This document shows, in pieces, positions 34,544 through 44,061 of a stretch of 53,544 nucleotides of DNA (the stretch's first letter is position 1; every line of letters starts with the position of its first letter). The position numbers were made by a program, and so were the translations under genes. The stretch is from NCBI GenBank assembly GCA_012839095.1, contig DUOA01000069.1:1-53544 (forward strand), in the 5' to 3' direction. A model generated the notes under the pieces. It was not told the DNA's origin and searched no databases. It worked only from the letters and a program-made list of their open reading frames with translations. This DNA is from Clostridiales bacterium. Lineage in GTDB: Bacteria; Bacillota; Clostridia; Caldicoprobacterales; DTU083.

Positions 34544-36040
34544 TTGAACGAACTGAAAAGTAAATTAAAAGAAGTGCTGGCATCAGTTCTGCCGATTACA
34601 ATTATAGTACTGATTCTTCATTTTACAATAAGCCCTTTGGATCCGGGCATGCTGAATGCCTTTCTCGTGGGTTCGTTACTTATTGTTATAGGTCTCACTG
34701 TATTCCTGTTTGGTATAGATCAGGGGTTGGAACCCATAGGCCATAATATTGGCAGTTCACTTGCACATTCAAAAGGCTATGCATCCATTATTACAATCAG
34801 CCTGATCTTAGGTTTTTTTATATCATATGCTGAGCCCGATTTACATATACTTGCTGGTCAGGTAGATGCCGTTACACTGGGACTGTTTGGTAAAACTTTA
34901 ATGGTTGTGGTTGTCTCTATTGGGCTGGGCGTAATGATGACACTGGGAATGCTTCGCATACTTCGGAGTGTTCCTTTGAAATTTGTATTTACAGCTGCAT
35001 ACGGCCTGATTTTTATTCTTTCCATTTTTTCATCGGTTGACTTTATTGCCATTGCATTTGATGCCTCCGGAGCAACTACAGGTGCCATTACTGTCCCCTT
35101 CATGCTGGCCTTGGCAGCAGGAATATCAGCCCTGAAAAAGGACAGCAGAGAGAGTGAAGCAGACAGCTTTGGTCTTGTGGGGATATCTTCGACAGGTGCC
35201 ATACTTGGAGTATTGATTACCGGCATAATATTTGGTATTGAAAAGATGGACGGAGAATTGCCGGAGCAGATCATAACCAGTTCAAATTTGCTGGATGTTT
35301 ATGGTTCCAGGATTCTGCCTCTTGCCTGGGAGGCCTTTTTGTCCCTCCTGCCTATTATAGCGGTATATGTTCTTTTTCAGATATTTGCTTTTAAACACAA
35401 GAAAAGCCGTGTTTTGGATATCTCCCGTGGTGTTATTCTGACCTTTTTAGGTCTGGTTGTGTTTTTGCTGGGTGTTAACGGCGGCTTTATGGCAGTGGGT
35501 ATACAGACAGGATTGCAGCTAGCTGCCATGGAATCAAAGATACCGGTTCTTGCAGTTTCACTGCTTCTGGGACTGACTACAGTTCTTGCAGAACCGGCTG
35601 TTCACGTACTGACTCACCAGGTTGAAGAAGTCACCGGCGGTTCGGTAAACCGATTGCTGGTTCTAATTTTTTTCTCCATAGCTGTTGGTATGTCCATCTT
35701 TATGTCGGCACTTCGGATTCTTATTCCCGGCCTTCAGTTATGGATGTATCTGCTGCCTGGTTTCGGTCTTGCCGCATTGCTTGCATATTATGTACCTGAC
35801 TTGTTTGTCGGTATAGCATATGATGCAGGCGGTGTGGCATCAGGACCAATGACTGCAACTTTTTCCCTTGCCTTTGTACAGGGAATTGCAGCCCAGGTAC
35901 CGCATGCTGACCTGGTGTCAGATGGATTTGGAATGATTGCAATAGTTGCCATGATGCCTGTTATTGCAATAGAAATTTTAGGCGCGCTTTATCAGGCAAA
36001 AACACGCAAGGCATCAGAAGTTAAGAAATCCAAACAGTAA
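34544..36040 (+). CDS. DUF1538-family membrane protein (two repeats)
   Basis: Polytopic membrane protein of 498 residues made of two similar halves. Each half carries the pair of signatures seen in DUF1538 proteins: FGIDQGLEPIGHNIG with AEPDLHILAGQV in the first, and LGVNGGFMAVGIQTG with AEPAVHVLTHQV in the second. Each half later has an AFDASGATTG or AYDAGGVASGPMT segment. The internal symmetry suggests a channel or secondary transporter, but no member that I know of has an established substrate. The start is a TTG with GAGGTG upstream. The gene is followed after 15 bp by a double P-II protein, which implies that transport is regulated by a nucleotide or metabolite signal. Confidence 0.85.
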   Translation: MNELKSKLKEVLASVLPITIIVLILHFTISPLDPGMLNAFLVGSLLIVIGLTVFLFGIDQGLEPIGHNIGSSLAHSKGYASIITISLILGFFISYAEPDLHILAGQVDAVTLGLFGKTLMVVVVSIGLGVMMTLGMLRILRSVPLKFVFTAAYGLIFILSIFSSVDFIAIAFDASGATTGAITVPFMLALAAGISALKKDSRESEADSFGLVGISSTGAILGVLITGIIFGIEKMDGELPEQIITSSNLLDVYGSRILPLAWEAFLSLLPIIAVYVLFQIFAFKHKKSRVLDISRGVILTFLGLVVFLLGVNGGFMAVGIQTGLQLAAMESKIPVLAVSLLLGLTTVLAEPAVHVLTHQVEEVTGGSVNRLLVLIFFSIAVGMSIFMSALRILIPGLQLWMYLLPGFGLAALLAYYVPDLFVGIAYDAGGVASGPMTATFSLAFVQGIAAQVPHADLVSDGFGMIAIVAMMPVIAIEILGALYQAKTRKASEVKKSKQ

Positions 36041-36055
36041 TAAATGGAGGTAAGC

Positions 36056-36775
36056 ATGGATACTCAAATGGATGCTTCGCATATTGACAAGGTTCGGATG
36101 CTGACACTTATCCTGACTGAAAATCAATGTCATAAATGTGTCCGTCTCGCCAAGGAAAAAGGGATCCGGGGCGGAATGGTAATGATTGGAAGAGGTACAG
36201 TGAGCAGCTCCATACTGAACTTTCTCGGGATTAAGAGCGAGAAGAAAGAGATTGTTAATTTTCTGCTTATAAAGGAAAAAGCTGAGGAAATGCTGGATTA
36301 CTTTGACAGGGAACTTCAATTGGCAAAACCCGGTCATGGCATTGCCTATATAACGCCGGTATTAAGCGGAACAGGTTTTTCAGGGCAAAAGACCGACAAA
36401 AAGCAGGTTGTTATTAATACAGCGCCATATATGGAGGAAGAGAGCATGTTCAAGAAACTTACTGTGATAGTTGATCGCGGCGTGTCAGACGAAGTGATGG
36501 ATATCGCACGCAGCGCAGGTGTTCGGGGCGGAACCATTCTGCATGGCAGAGGTGCCGGTGCTGATATTGCCACAAAACTGTTTGGTATAGAAATCGAGCC
36601 TGAAAAGGAGCTTGTAATAATTCTGACGCCAAACCATTTAATAGACAAGGTTGTAAATGCTTTATCTGAAGGCTTGCAACTGGATGAACCCGGTAAAGGA
36701 GTTCTGTTTGTTGAACCTATTCTGGATGCCAGGGGTCTTCTTGAATCAAATGAAATGAATCAGGTAGATAATTAG
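36056..36775 (+). CDS. Tandem P-II-like regulatory protein
   Basis: Protein of 239 residues built from two P-II-like domains fused in tandem (about 1-115 and 120-230). Each contains a RGG-containing turn and an RGxG-type loop: IRGGMVMIGRGT with LNFLGIKSEKKEIVNFLL, and VRGGTILHGRGAG with FGIEIEPEKELVIIL. P-II proteins normally form trimers that bind ATP/ADP and 2-oxoglutarate and gate membrane proteins such as AmtB. The T-loops here are unlike GlnB (no YRG-type uridylylation site was seen). It is paired with the DUF1538 gene. GGAGGT precedes the ATG at 36056. A fused dimer would alter the usual trimer geometry. Confidence 0.8.
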   Translation: MDTQMDASHIDKVRMLTLILTENQCHKCVRLAKEKGIRGGMVMIGRGTVSSSILNFLGIKSEKKEIVNFLLIKEKAEEMLDYFDRELQLAKPGHGIAYITPVLSGTGFSGQKTDKKQVVINTAPYMEEESMFKKLTVIVDRGVSDEVMDIARSAGVRGGTILHGRGAGADIATKLFGIEIEPEKELVIILTPNHLIDKVVNALSEGLQLDEPGKGVLFVEPILDARGLLESNEMNQVDN

Positions 36776-36831
36776 CCATATTTTCCGGATACAACAGGCG
36801 CCCGGGAAATATGGCAGGATAAAGAGCGTGC

Positions 36832-36873
36832 AGGCATCTGGGACGGGAAGACCTGTTTTGGATGCCTTTTCTT
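36832..36873 (+). terminator. Candidate terminator after the P-II gene
   Basis: AGGCATC (36832-36838) pairs with GATGCCT (36861-36867), followed by TTTCTTCTTTTT. The loop is long (22 bases), so confidence is moderate. Confidence 0.5.
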
Positions 36874-37040
36874 CTTTTTCCGTATGTCATATAATGGAAC
36901 GGGGAATTGATGCATAAGTTCTTGCATTATAAACAATATATCGGTATAATGTTATCCTAATAGTGTACACATAATATGAGATTGATAAGCAGAAAAAGAA
37001 TGAAAATGCAGGATAAGGACACGGTTGAATGCAATCATTC

Positions 37041-37069
37041 TTGTATCATTGCAGATTCTCTGTTAAAAT
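37041..37069 (+). promoter_or_regulatory. Candidate promoter of the opp operon
   Basis: TTGTAT at 37041-37046 and TAAAAT at 37064-37069, 17 bases apart, about 100 bp upstream of oppA. Confidence 0.5.
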
Positions 37070-37103
37070 AATATATATTTATAAATATATTTACTGATAG
37101 AAT

Positions 37104-37136
37104 TATAACTTGAAGGATATATAACTTCATGTTATA
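37104..37136 (+). promoter_or_regulatory. Inverted repeat in the opp leader
   Basis: TATAACTTGAAG (37104-37115) pairs with CTTCATGTTATA (37125-37136) with one T-T mismatch and a 9-base loop. It lies between the predicted promoter and the oppA ribosome site. It could be an operator or a 5' mRNA stabilising hairpin; it lacks a T-run. Confidence 0.5.
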
Positions 37137-37167
37137 GTTATAAAAATGCTTTAAGGAGGAGAAAATT

Positions 37168-39630
37168 ATGAAGATCAAAGCTTTCAAGGGGTCGCTTGCG
37201 CTGATAGTGACACTTATATTAATCTTTACAGCAGTAAGCTGTACCCCGACGGCAGTAGATCCGGATCCAACACCCACACCTGCTCCGGCTGAAACACCCG
37301 AGCCGACAGACGAGCCGGTGGAAGTTCTTCCCGACCTTCCTGCCGACAGGTATGATGCCAGGGTTACCCCCCGTACAGGCAACAATGCAACCAATCCATT
37401 GGTTGTAAGCACAGGCACATTGGACGGCAAATTCAGCCCCTTCTTTGCCACATCAGCTTACGACACAGACGTAGTAGGCATGACCCAAATCGGTCTGCTT
37501 CATTACAACAAGGACGGGGAACCGGAAGCGGGAATTGACGTACCCAGCTTTGCTTACGACTACACCATGGAAGTAAGCGCTGATAACACCCTGTCTACCT
37601 ATACCTTTGTTCTGAAGAATGGAATCACCTTCTCAGACGGAACACCGGTTACAGCTAAAGACGTTCTGTTCTCCATGTATGTACTGAGTGATCCTGCCTA
37701 TGATGGTTCTTCCACCTTCTATACAATGAAAATTCAGGGTATAAATGAATATCGCCTGCAAACAAGCGCCGATGTTCTTAAAACAGTTGATGCCATTCTG
37801 GAAGCCGGCATTACGGCCAATGAGGATGGAACCTTCACCATAAATCCTGCTGACGGCGTAGCAATGGAAGTACAGGAAAAGTTCTGGAGTTATCTGGACG
37901 AAGCCGGTATTAAATTCGCGCAGGAGATTATCGATTACGTAAATACTAATTATGCAAGCTATATTGAAAGTTATTTTGCACCTTATACCCCTGACCAGGT
38001 AGCAGAAAATTCCAACATGCAGGCAGCATTCGGCATGGTATTGTGGGGCTTCGGTGAAGTTGATGAAGAAGGAGCCTTCACCGACTCTATGGGTAAAACA
38101 TATGATCTGACTACAGACACAGTCGATGCCAAAGTATATTGGGAGAATATTCTGGATGCATATGGATACGACTTAAGCGATGCCGGAATTAACTATGAAA
38201 AAGCCGGCGATCTGACCATCCAGGATTATGTTAAGGAAGCTTATATAGCTGCTGAAGGACAGGTAGAAGGCGGCGTTCCCAGCATTAGCGGAATCACCAC
38301 CGGAACCGTAACCAGCGATGACGGCGTGGAAAGAGAATATGTGAAAGTTGTTATCGAAGGCGTGGATCCCACAGCTATCTTCAAACTGGGCGTCTCAGTA
38401 ACTCCCTTCCATTATTATACCGATGGGTATACAGGTACCTTAAATGAAAACGGAGTGGATACCGGCAGCAAGGAATTCATGGATTTCCTGAAAACCAAGA
38501 ATGACAGACCGGTTGGTGCCGGCCCGTATGTATTCCAGGAATACAAAGACAATGTGGTTACCTATACAGCAAATGACGACTTCATGCTTGGTTCTCCCAA
38601 GATTCAGACATTCCGCTATCAGGAAATTTCATTGGGTGCTGAGCTTGACGCTGTAAAGACAGGTACTGTACACTACTCGGATCCCTCTGCTTCCATGACA
38701 ATCATTAATGATATAACCTCCGGTGAGGGAGATTATGCAAAACTTGCCTATACTCTGGTTGACAATGACGGCTACGGTTACATTGGCATACAGGGGCAGG
38801 CTATACCCGAGTTTGAAGTAAGAAAAGCTCTTGCTCATTCCTTTAATGTTCAGCTGTCCATAGACGATTACTATGGTGAGCTTGCAAGTGTAAACTATCG
38901 CACAATGACGAAGATCCTCTGGGCTTACCCGGATAATCCTGAAAACCTCTTCCCCTATGACGGAACAGGTGAGACATCCAAGCAGTTGTTCCTGGAAGCC
39001 GGATACATCTATGACGAGGCTAAAAATATCATGATGTATCCCGAAGGCCATGAAAAAGAAGGACAACAGGTAACATTTAAGTTCACCCTGCCTTCTGAGG
39101 CTAAAGACCATCCGGCAGGCTCCATATTCATCGACTCTCAGCAGGTGCTGGAGAAGATTGGTGTAAAGGTTGAGCTGGAATCAGACACAAATCTGCTCTC
39201 CAAACTGAGCACCGCATATGAGTCCGGTATTCAGGTATGGGCAGCAGCATGGGGCAGCGGCGGTGTTGACCCCGATATGTTCCAGATTTGGTACTCCGAT
39301 CCGGCAGTAAACCAGGGAACCTCAGCTGCAAGAAGCGGTCTCTATTATCTGTTTGAGAATGGTAGTGAAGAAGAGAAAGCCATGCTGGTAGAGCTCAATG
39401 AACTGATTATGGCCGGACGTTCCACTCTTGATCAGGAAGAACGAAAAGCTATCTATAAGAGGGCATTGGAGCTGTCCACTGGTCTGGCAGTTGAGATACC
39501 GACCTATCAGAGAAAGAATATGTATGTTTACAATAAAGATGTAATTAATAGCGCAAGCCTGTTCAGCGGCGAAGATGTAACACCTTTCCAGAGCCCGCTC
39601 AGCTATATCTGGAATGTTGAGCTGAACTGA
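37168..39630 (+). CDS. oppA: Oversized oligopeptide-type substrate-binding lipoprotein
   Basis: Extracellular solute-binding protein family 5 (OppA/DppA) of 820 residues, compared with about 500-620 for the usual family member. The lipobox is AVSC with C25, followed by a Pro/Thr-rich spacer (about 26-55). Core motifs are present: FVLKNGITFSDGTPVTAKDVLFSMYVLSDP, RPVGAGPYVFQEY and FEVRKALAHSFN. The extra length comes mostly from an insert between about residues 185 and 375, which separates two core strands. AAGGAGGA precedes the ATG. First gene of oppABCDF plus two accessory genes. The ligand is probably peptides, but the insert may indicate a specialised substrate. Confidence 0.85.
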   Translation: MKIKAFKGSLALIVTLILIFTAVSCTPTAVDPDPTPTPAPAETPEPTDEPVEVLPDLPADRYDARVTPRTGNNATNPLVVSTGTLDGKFSPFFATSAYDTDVVGMTQIGLLHYNKDGEPEAGIDVPSFAYDYTMEVSADNTLSTYTFVLKNGITFSDGTPVTAKDVLFSMYVLSDPAYDGSSTFYTMKIQGINEYRLQTSADVLKTVDAILEAGITANEDGTFTINPADGVAMEVQEKFWSYLDEAGIKFAQEIIDYVNTNYASYIESYFAPYTPDQVAENSNMQAAFGMVLWGFGEVDEEGAFTDSMGKTYDLTTDTVDAKVYWENILDAYGYDLSDAGINYEKAGDLTIQDYVKEAYIAAEGQVEGGVPSISGITTGTVTSDDGVEREYVKVVIEGVDPTAIFKLGVSVTPFHYYTDGYTGTLNENGVDTGSKEFMDFLKTKNDRPVGAGPYVFQEYKDNVVTYTANDDFMLGSPKIQTFRYQEISLGAELDAVKTGTVHYSDPSASMTIINDITSGEGDYAKLAYTLVDNDGYGYIGIQGQAIPEFEVRKALAHSFNVQLSIDDYYGELASVNYRTMTKILWAYPDNPENLFPYDGTGETSKQLFLEAGYIYDEAKNIMMYPEGHEKEGQQVTFKFTLPSEAKDHPAGSIFIDSQQVLEKIGVKVELESDTNLLSKLSTAYESGIQVWAAAWGSGGVDPDMFQIWYSDPAVNQGTSAARSGLYYLFENGSEEEKAMLVELNELIMAGRSTLDQEERKAIYKRALELSTGLAVEIPTYQRKNMYVYNKDVINSASLFSGEDVTPFQSPLSYIWNVELN

Positions 39631-39659
39631 TTAATTGAGATAAAGTAGTTGGAAACAAG

Positions 39660-39696
39660 GGTACAAGGCTTGAATATCTTATTTAAGCCTTGTACC
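39660..39696 (+). promoter_or_regulatory. Intercistronic hairpin between oppA and oppB
   Basis: Perfect 12-bp stem GGTACAAGGCTT / AAGCCTTGTACC, extendable by three more pairs including one G-T, with a 7-base loop. It is not followed by a T-run, so it is more likely an mRNA-stabilising or partial attenuation element than a full terminator. Confidence 0.65.
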
Positions 39697-39721
39697 ACTT
39701 CTTAAGGGATTGAGGATAGTT

Positions 39722-40720
39722 ATGTGGAAATATTTTCTTAGAAGAATTGCATTGTCCTTGCTTATATTGTTAGGTGTATCGGCATTAATCTATCTGCTTT
39801 CCATGCTGATGCCTGCTGACTATATTGACAATCAGACAGCAGCTGCCCTGCAAAGCGGAGCCATGACCATGGAAGACGTCCAGCGCCTGAAGGAGCTGTA
39901 TGGACTTGCTGACAAAAGCTTTACCGGTATAATTAAGAGCTATATGGCATGGCTGACCAGTACAATGAAAGGGGATCTTGGATATTCATTCCTGTATGGA
40001 AAGCCTGTTACAGCTGTATTGTCCGATTATATATGGATATCCTTTGCAATTGCTTTTATCTCATATTTGCTGCAGATAATCATTGGCATACCAATGGGGA
40101 TCAAGGCATCTGTCAATCAATACAGTGCATATGACTATACTGTATCGGTATTTGCCATGATGGGCACGGCTTTGCCTTCTTTCTTTCTGTCAGCATTGTT
40201 TATGAATGTCTTTGCAATACGGCTGGGTATCCTGCCATTGCAGGGTCTGACCACAGCAACTAAAATCTTTGCAAAAGATGCACATCTGCAGATATTTTTT
40301 GATAAGGCATGGCATCTGGTGATGCCTATATCAGTGCTCACACTGTTAAGTGTCGGAGGTACCATGAGGTTTACCAGAACCAATATGCTTGAGGTATTGG
40401 GTTCTGACTATATCAGAACTGCCCGTGCCAAGGGTTTATCCGAACCGGTTGTAGTTTACAAACATGCATTCAGAAATACAATGATACCACTGGTTACATC
40501 CCTTTCCGGTATGCTGCCCGGTCTGTTTGGCGGTGCAATGATAACAGAAACCGTTTTTGCCATCCCAGGTATTGGCTATATGGCCCTGAGGGCTACTCAG
40601 CAGGGAGATATTCCTTTTATCATGGGTTATAATATGTTTTTATCCATCCTCACCGTGGCAGGTATGCTGATATCGGATATAATGTACATGGTGGTTGACC
40701 CCCGTGTCAAACTATCTTAA
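39722..40720 (+). CDS. oppB: Oligopeptide-type ABC permease OppB
   Basis: First permease subunit, 332 residues, six membrane spans. It has a typical N terminus (WKYFLRRIALSLLILLGVSALIYLLS). The coupling region is RTARAKGLSEPVVVYKHAFRNTMIPLVT, followed by LFGGAMITETVFAIPGIGYMAL. The ATG at 39722 has GAGG upstream; a TTG at 39710 is less likely. It is separated from oppA by the hairpin at 39660-39696, which may lower its expression relative to the binding protein. Confidence 0.9.
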   Translation: MWKYFLRRIALSLLILLGVSALIYLLSMLMPADYIDNQTAAALQSGAMTMEDVQRLKELYGLADKSFTGIIKSYMAWLTSTMKGDLGYSFLYGKPVTAVLSDYIWISFAIAFISYLLQIIIGIPMGIKASVNQYSAYDYTVSVFAMMGTALPSFFLSALFMNVFAIRLGILPLQGLTTATKIFAKDAHLQIFFDKAWHLVMPISVLTLLSVGGTMRFTRTNMLEVLGSDYIRTARAKGLSEPVVVYKHAFRNTMIPLVTSLSGMLPGLFGGAMITETVFAIPGIGYMALRATQQGDIPFIMGYNMFLSILTVAGMLISDIMYMVVDPRVKLS

Positions 40721-40741
40721 GGGGTGTAAGGGGTGAAAAAA

Positions 40742-41815
40742 ATGGCAGTAGATAAGGAAAAAGACATTATAATAAATAGCAACGAAGAAAACAATGACCA
40801 TGCTGAACTGGCTGCAGCTCAGCATTTCAAAGTGATTTCTCCTGGACGTATGGTGGCCAAACGATTTTTCAAAAGCAAATTGTCAATCGTAGGACTGGCC
40901 ATGATAATATTTTTGTTTTTATTTTCATTTGTCGGCCCCCTGATTGTAGACGCCACATGGGGCTATAAGGAGACACAGGTTTTTAAAATAGAGCGTAATT
41001 CTGATATGATTACCAAAGCTGAATTTCCCGGACCGGATGGAAAAGAATACACTTACTATGACAAATCCCAGACGCTGGTAATCTTTAAGGCACCGCCTTC
41101 TGCTGAACATTGGCTCGGCACAGACACGTCTGGTTTCGATATATTTACCCGCCTCATGTATGGCGGCCGGATATCACTGGTGATATCATTTATAGTAATT
41201 TTTCTGGAAACAGTGATAGGAGTAATCTTGGGCGGATTAGCCGGTTACTTTGGCAAATGGGTGGATCAACTGGTAATGAGAATCGTCGATATATTTGCCT
41301 GTTTACCGGGCTTGCCCATTCTGCTGGTGCTTTCAGCTACCATAAACTCAATTGAAAGCATACCGGCGGAGCACCGTATTTATTACCTGATGGCTTTTTT
41401 GACTCTCATGGGTTGGACAGGCACCGCTCGTATAGTAAGGGGCCAGATTCTGATGTTAAGAGAGCAGGAATATATGATGGCTGCGGAAACTACAGGCATC
41501 CGGGCATTTCACCGTATTTTCAGACATCTTGTACCAAACGCGATGCCGCAGTTGATTGTCACCGCTACTTTGGGTCTCGGCGGAGTTATTCTCTACGAGT
41601 CAACTCTGTCTTATCTGGGTCTGGGAGTTCCCTTTCCCCGAGCAGCCTGGGGCTCCATGATAGCACTTGCAGATCCGTCGAAAGGACAGGAAATCCTGGC
41701 CAATTATCCAAATATGTGGGTTCCTGCAGGATTGTTAATAGTAATTGCAGTTTTGGGATTCAGCTTTATCGGTGATGGTCTCAGAGACGCATTTGATCCC
41801 AGAATGAAAAGGTAG
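40742..41815 (+). CDS. oppC: Oligopeptide-type ABC permease OppC
   Basis: Second permease subunit, 357 residues, six membrane spans. It starts with a hydrophilic cytosolic N terminus and has a large extracellular loop after the first helix, as usual for OppC. HWLGTDTSGFDIFTRLMYGGRISL, MMAAETTGIRAFHRIFRHLVPNAMPQLIV and YLGLGVPFPRAAWGSM are diagnostic. The ATG at 40742 has AAGGGGTG upstream; a GTG at 40733, nine bases earlier, is an equally possible start. Confidence 0.9.
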   Translation: MAVDKEKDIIINSNEENNDHAELAAAQHFKVISPGRMVAKRFFKSKLSIVGLAMIIFLFLFSFVGPLIVDATWGYKETQVFKIERNSDMITKAEFPGPDGKEYTYYDKSQTLVIFKAPPSAEHWLGTDTSGFDIFTRLMYGGRISLVISFIVIFLETVIGVILGGLAGYFGKWVDQLVMRIVDIFACLPGLPILLVLSATINSIESIPAEHRIYYLMAFLTLMGWTGTARIVRGQILMLREQEYMMAAETTGIRAFHRIFRHLVPNAMPQLIVTATLGLGGVILYESTLSYLGLGVPFPRAAWGSMIALADPSKGQEILANYPNMWVPAGLLIVIAVLGFSFIGDGLRDAFDPRMKR

Positions 41816-41823
41816 GTGGAACC

Positions 41824-43053
41824 ATGGGTTTACTGGATATGTTAAAACGCAGAAAAGTTGAAGGCACAGAAGACCTTGATAATACAATGTATCTGACTCT
41901 GCGCGAAGAAAGACGCATAAGCAGAGAAAACAGAAAGATAATGAAACAATATGAAAGAGAAAAAAACAGGAAGAATGTACCTGAGGAAGAGTATCTTACA
42001 CAGATGAGGGATCCTTCCAATGTAGTTGAGTTCGATAATCTCCACACCTATTTCTTCACAGACCTGGGTACAGTAAAGTCTGTAAACGGAGTTACCTTTG
42101 ATATACCACAAGGGAAGATAGTAGGTGTGGTTGGAGAATCCGGCTGCGGCAAGTCGGTTACCAGTCTTTCACTCATGCAGCTTGTTCAGGCACCACAGGG
42201 ACAGATTGTGGAAGGCAGCATTCGATATCAGGATATCAATGGCAAGTGTTATGAGATAACAAAAATGCCCAGGGATAAAATGCTGGAAATCCGCGGCAAG
42301 GAAATATCAATGATATTCCAGGAGCCAATGACCAGCTTAAATCCCGTATTCAAAATAGGAGAACAGATGGATGAGGTAGTTCTTCTGCATACAAAAGGAG
42401 CAACCTCCGAATCCGCAAAAGCCAGGTCCATTGAGATGCTCAATCTTGTGGGAATTGCAGATGTGGAAAAGGTATACAACAGCTATCCCCATGAGCTTTC
42501 CGGCGGAATGCGGCAGCGTGTTATGATAGCTATGGCCTTGTCCTGTGATCCCAGGTTAATAATTGCTGATGAACCTACTACCGCACTGGATGTTACCATT
42601 CAGGCCCAGATACTGGAGCTTTTGCGGGATGTTAAGGATAAAATAAATGGAAGCATAATGCTGATTACCCATGATCTGGGAGTTATAGCTGAGATGGCCG
42701 ATTATGTTGTGGTTATGTATGCAGGCAGAATAATTGAGCAGGGAACTGTAAGAGAGATCTTTCACAATCCCAAGCACCCCTATACCATCGGTCTGATGAA
42801 ATCAAAGCCAAGCGGCGATACGAAGGACAACCGCTTGTACAGCATCAGAGGACAGGTGCCGAATCCTATAAACATGCCTGATTATTGTTATTTCTGCAAC
42901 CGATGTGACTATGCAATGAATGTTTGTTGGAAAGAATACCCTGATATTGTAGAGTTTTCTGAAAGCCATTCAGCGGCCTGTCATTTGTACTATGGTGAAG
43001 GCTTGGAGGAGCAGAAAAAGAGAAGAGTCGAGGTAGAAAATAATGGCAATTGA
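41824..43053 (+). CDS. oppD: Oligopeptide ABC transporter ATPase OppD with N-terminal extension
   Basis: ATPase subunit of 409 residues. After the Walker A segment [14 protein letters not shown] come the signature [15 protein letters not shown], Walker [13 protein letters not shown] and switch [11 protein letters not shown]. The C terminus carries the Cys-rich oligopeptide/dipeptide domain, with cysteines in [15 protein letters not shown], a candidate iron-sulfur site as in Opp/Dpp ATPases. About 65 highly charged residues precede the ABC domain, probably a coiled coil ([21 protein letters not shown]-like). This extension is not typical of OppD. AGGTGGA precedes the ATG. It overlaps oppF by 11 bases. 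Confidence 0.9.
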   Translation: MGLLDMLKRRKVEGTEDLDNTMYLTLREERRISRENRKIMKQYEREKNRKNVPEEEYLTQMRDPSNVVEFDNLHTYFFTDLGTVKSVNGVTFDIPQGKIVGVVGESGCGKSVTSLSLMQLVQAPQGQIVEGSIRYQDINGKCYEITKMPRDKMLEIRGKEISMIFQEPMTSLNPVFKIGEQMDEVVLLHTKGATSESAKARSIEMLNLVGIADVEKVYNSYPHELSGGMRQRVMIAMALSCDPRLIIADEPTTALDVTIQAQILELLRDVKDKINGSIMLITHDLGVIAEMADYVVVMYAGRIIEQGTVREIFHNPKHPYTIGLMKSKPSGDTKDNRLYSIRGQVPNPINMPDYCYFCNRCDYAMNVCWKEYPDIVEFSESHSAACHLYYGEGLEEQKKRRVEVENNGN

Positions 43054-44047
43054 AATGATGGAGTATGCAAACAATAGCGATAATATACTGGAAGTATACA
43101 ATCTGAAGAAGTACTACCCCATCTCCAAGTTTGTTCTTGGCAAGAGCAGATCCTATGTCAAGGCTGTTGATGATGTTTCATTTTCCATTAAACGGGGAAC
43201 CACGATGGGGCTTGTAGGTGAATCCGGATGCGGTAAGACAACCGTTGGACGCACTATCCTGAGACTGCATGAGGTTACTGACGGAAAAGTTTTCTTTGAA
43301 GGCAGGGATCTTTCCAAAATACCTCCCGCAAGGCTCAGAAAGATGCGGCCGCAAATGCAGATGATATTCCAGGATCCATATTCAAGCTTGTCACCGCGCA
43401 TGCCTATAGGGGAGATTATCGGTGAAGCCGTAAAAGAACATAAAATTGTGCCCAAATCCGAATACCGGGCATATATTCTTAAGGTTATGCGGGATTGTGG
43501 ATTGCAGCCTCATTTTTATTATCGCTATCCCCATGAGTTCTCAGGCGGGCAGAGACAGAGAATCAGCATCGCCAGGGCAGTAGCTTTAAAGCCGAAGTTT
43601 ATCATATGTGATGAGCCTCTGAGCGCGCTTGATGTATCCATTCAGGCACAGATTATCAATCTGATGAAGGATCTGCAGGAGCAGTACGGATACACATATT
43701 TATTTATATCCCACGATCTTTCGGTTGTGGAATACCTGTCGGACACCATAGGCGTGATGTATTTGGGCAGCATGATGGAAATGGGCGACAAGAAGAAAAT
43801 CTTTGCCAACCCCATGCATCCCTATACAAAGGCCCTTTTATCCGCTGTGCCTGTATCCAACCCGGATGTAAAGATGAACAGAATTATCCTGGAGGGGGAT
43901 ATCCCCAGCCCTGTCAATCCACCGTCAGGCTGCAAATTCCGTACCAGATGTCCAAATGCCATGCCGATATGTGCTGAAAAGGCTCCTGTTTTCAAAGAGT
44001 ATGAGGAAAACCACAAGGTTGCATGTCATTTGTACAGCCAGGATTAG
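43043..44047 (+). CDS. oppF: Oligopeptide ABC transporter ATPase OppF
   Basis: Second ATPase subunit, 334 residues. It shows Walker [31 protein letters not shown], signature [15 protein letters not shown], Walker [12 protein letters not shown] and switch [11 protein letters not shown]. The C-terminal oligopeptide domain contains [15 protein letters not shown], the usual Cys cluster. The ATG overlaps the end of oppD. Confidence 0.92.
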   Translation: MAIEMMEYANNSDNILEVYNLKKYYPISKFVLGKSRSYVKAVDDVSFSIKRGTTMGLVGESGCGKTTVGRTILRLHEVTDGKVFFEGRDLSKIPPARLRKMRPQMQMIFQDPYSSLSPRMPIGEIIGEAVKEHKIVPKSEYRAYILKVMRDCGLQPHFYYRYPHEFSGGQRQRISIARAVALKPKFIICDEPLSALDVSIQAQIINLMKDLQEQYGYTYLFISHDLSVVEYLSDTIGVMYLGSMMEMGDKKKIFANPMHPYTKALLSAVPVSNPDVKMNRIILEGDIPSPVNPPSGCKFRTRCPNAMPICAEKAPVFKEYEENHKVACHLYSQD

Positions 44048-44061
44048 ATTGGATGTTATAA

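Larger units (their letters stand above)
36776..37167 (+). other. Intergenic region between P-II gene and opp operon
   Basis: About 390 bases without an ORF. It holds a candidate terminator, the opp promoter and a leader inverted repeat, each listed separately. Nothing else was recognised. Confidence 0.6.
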
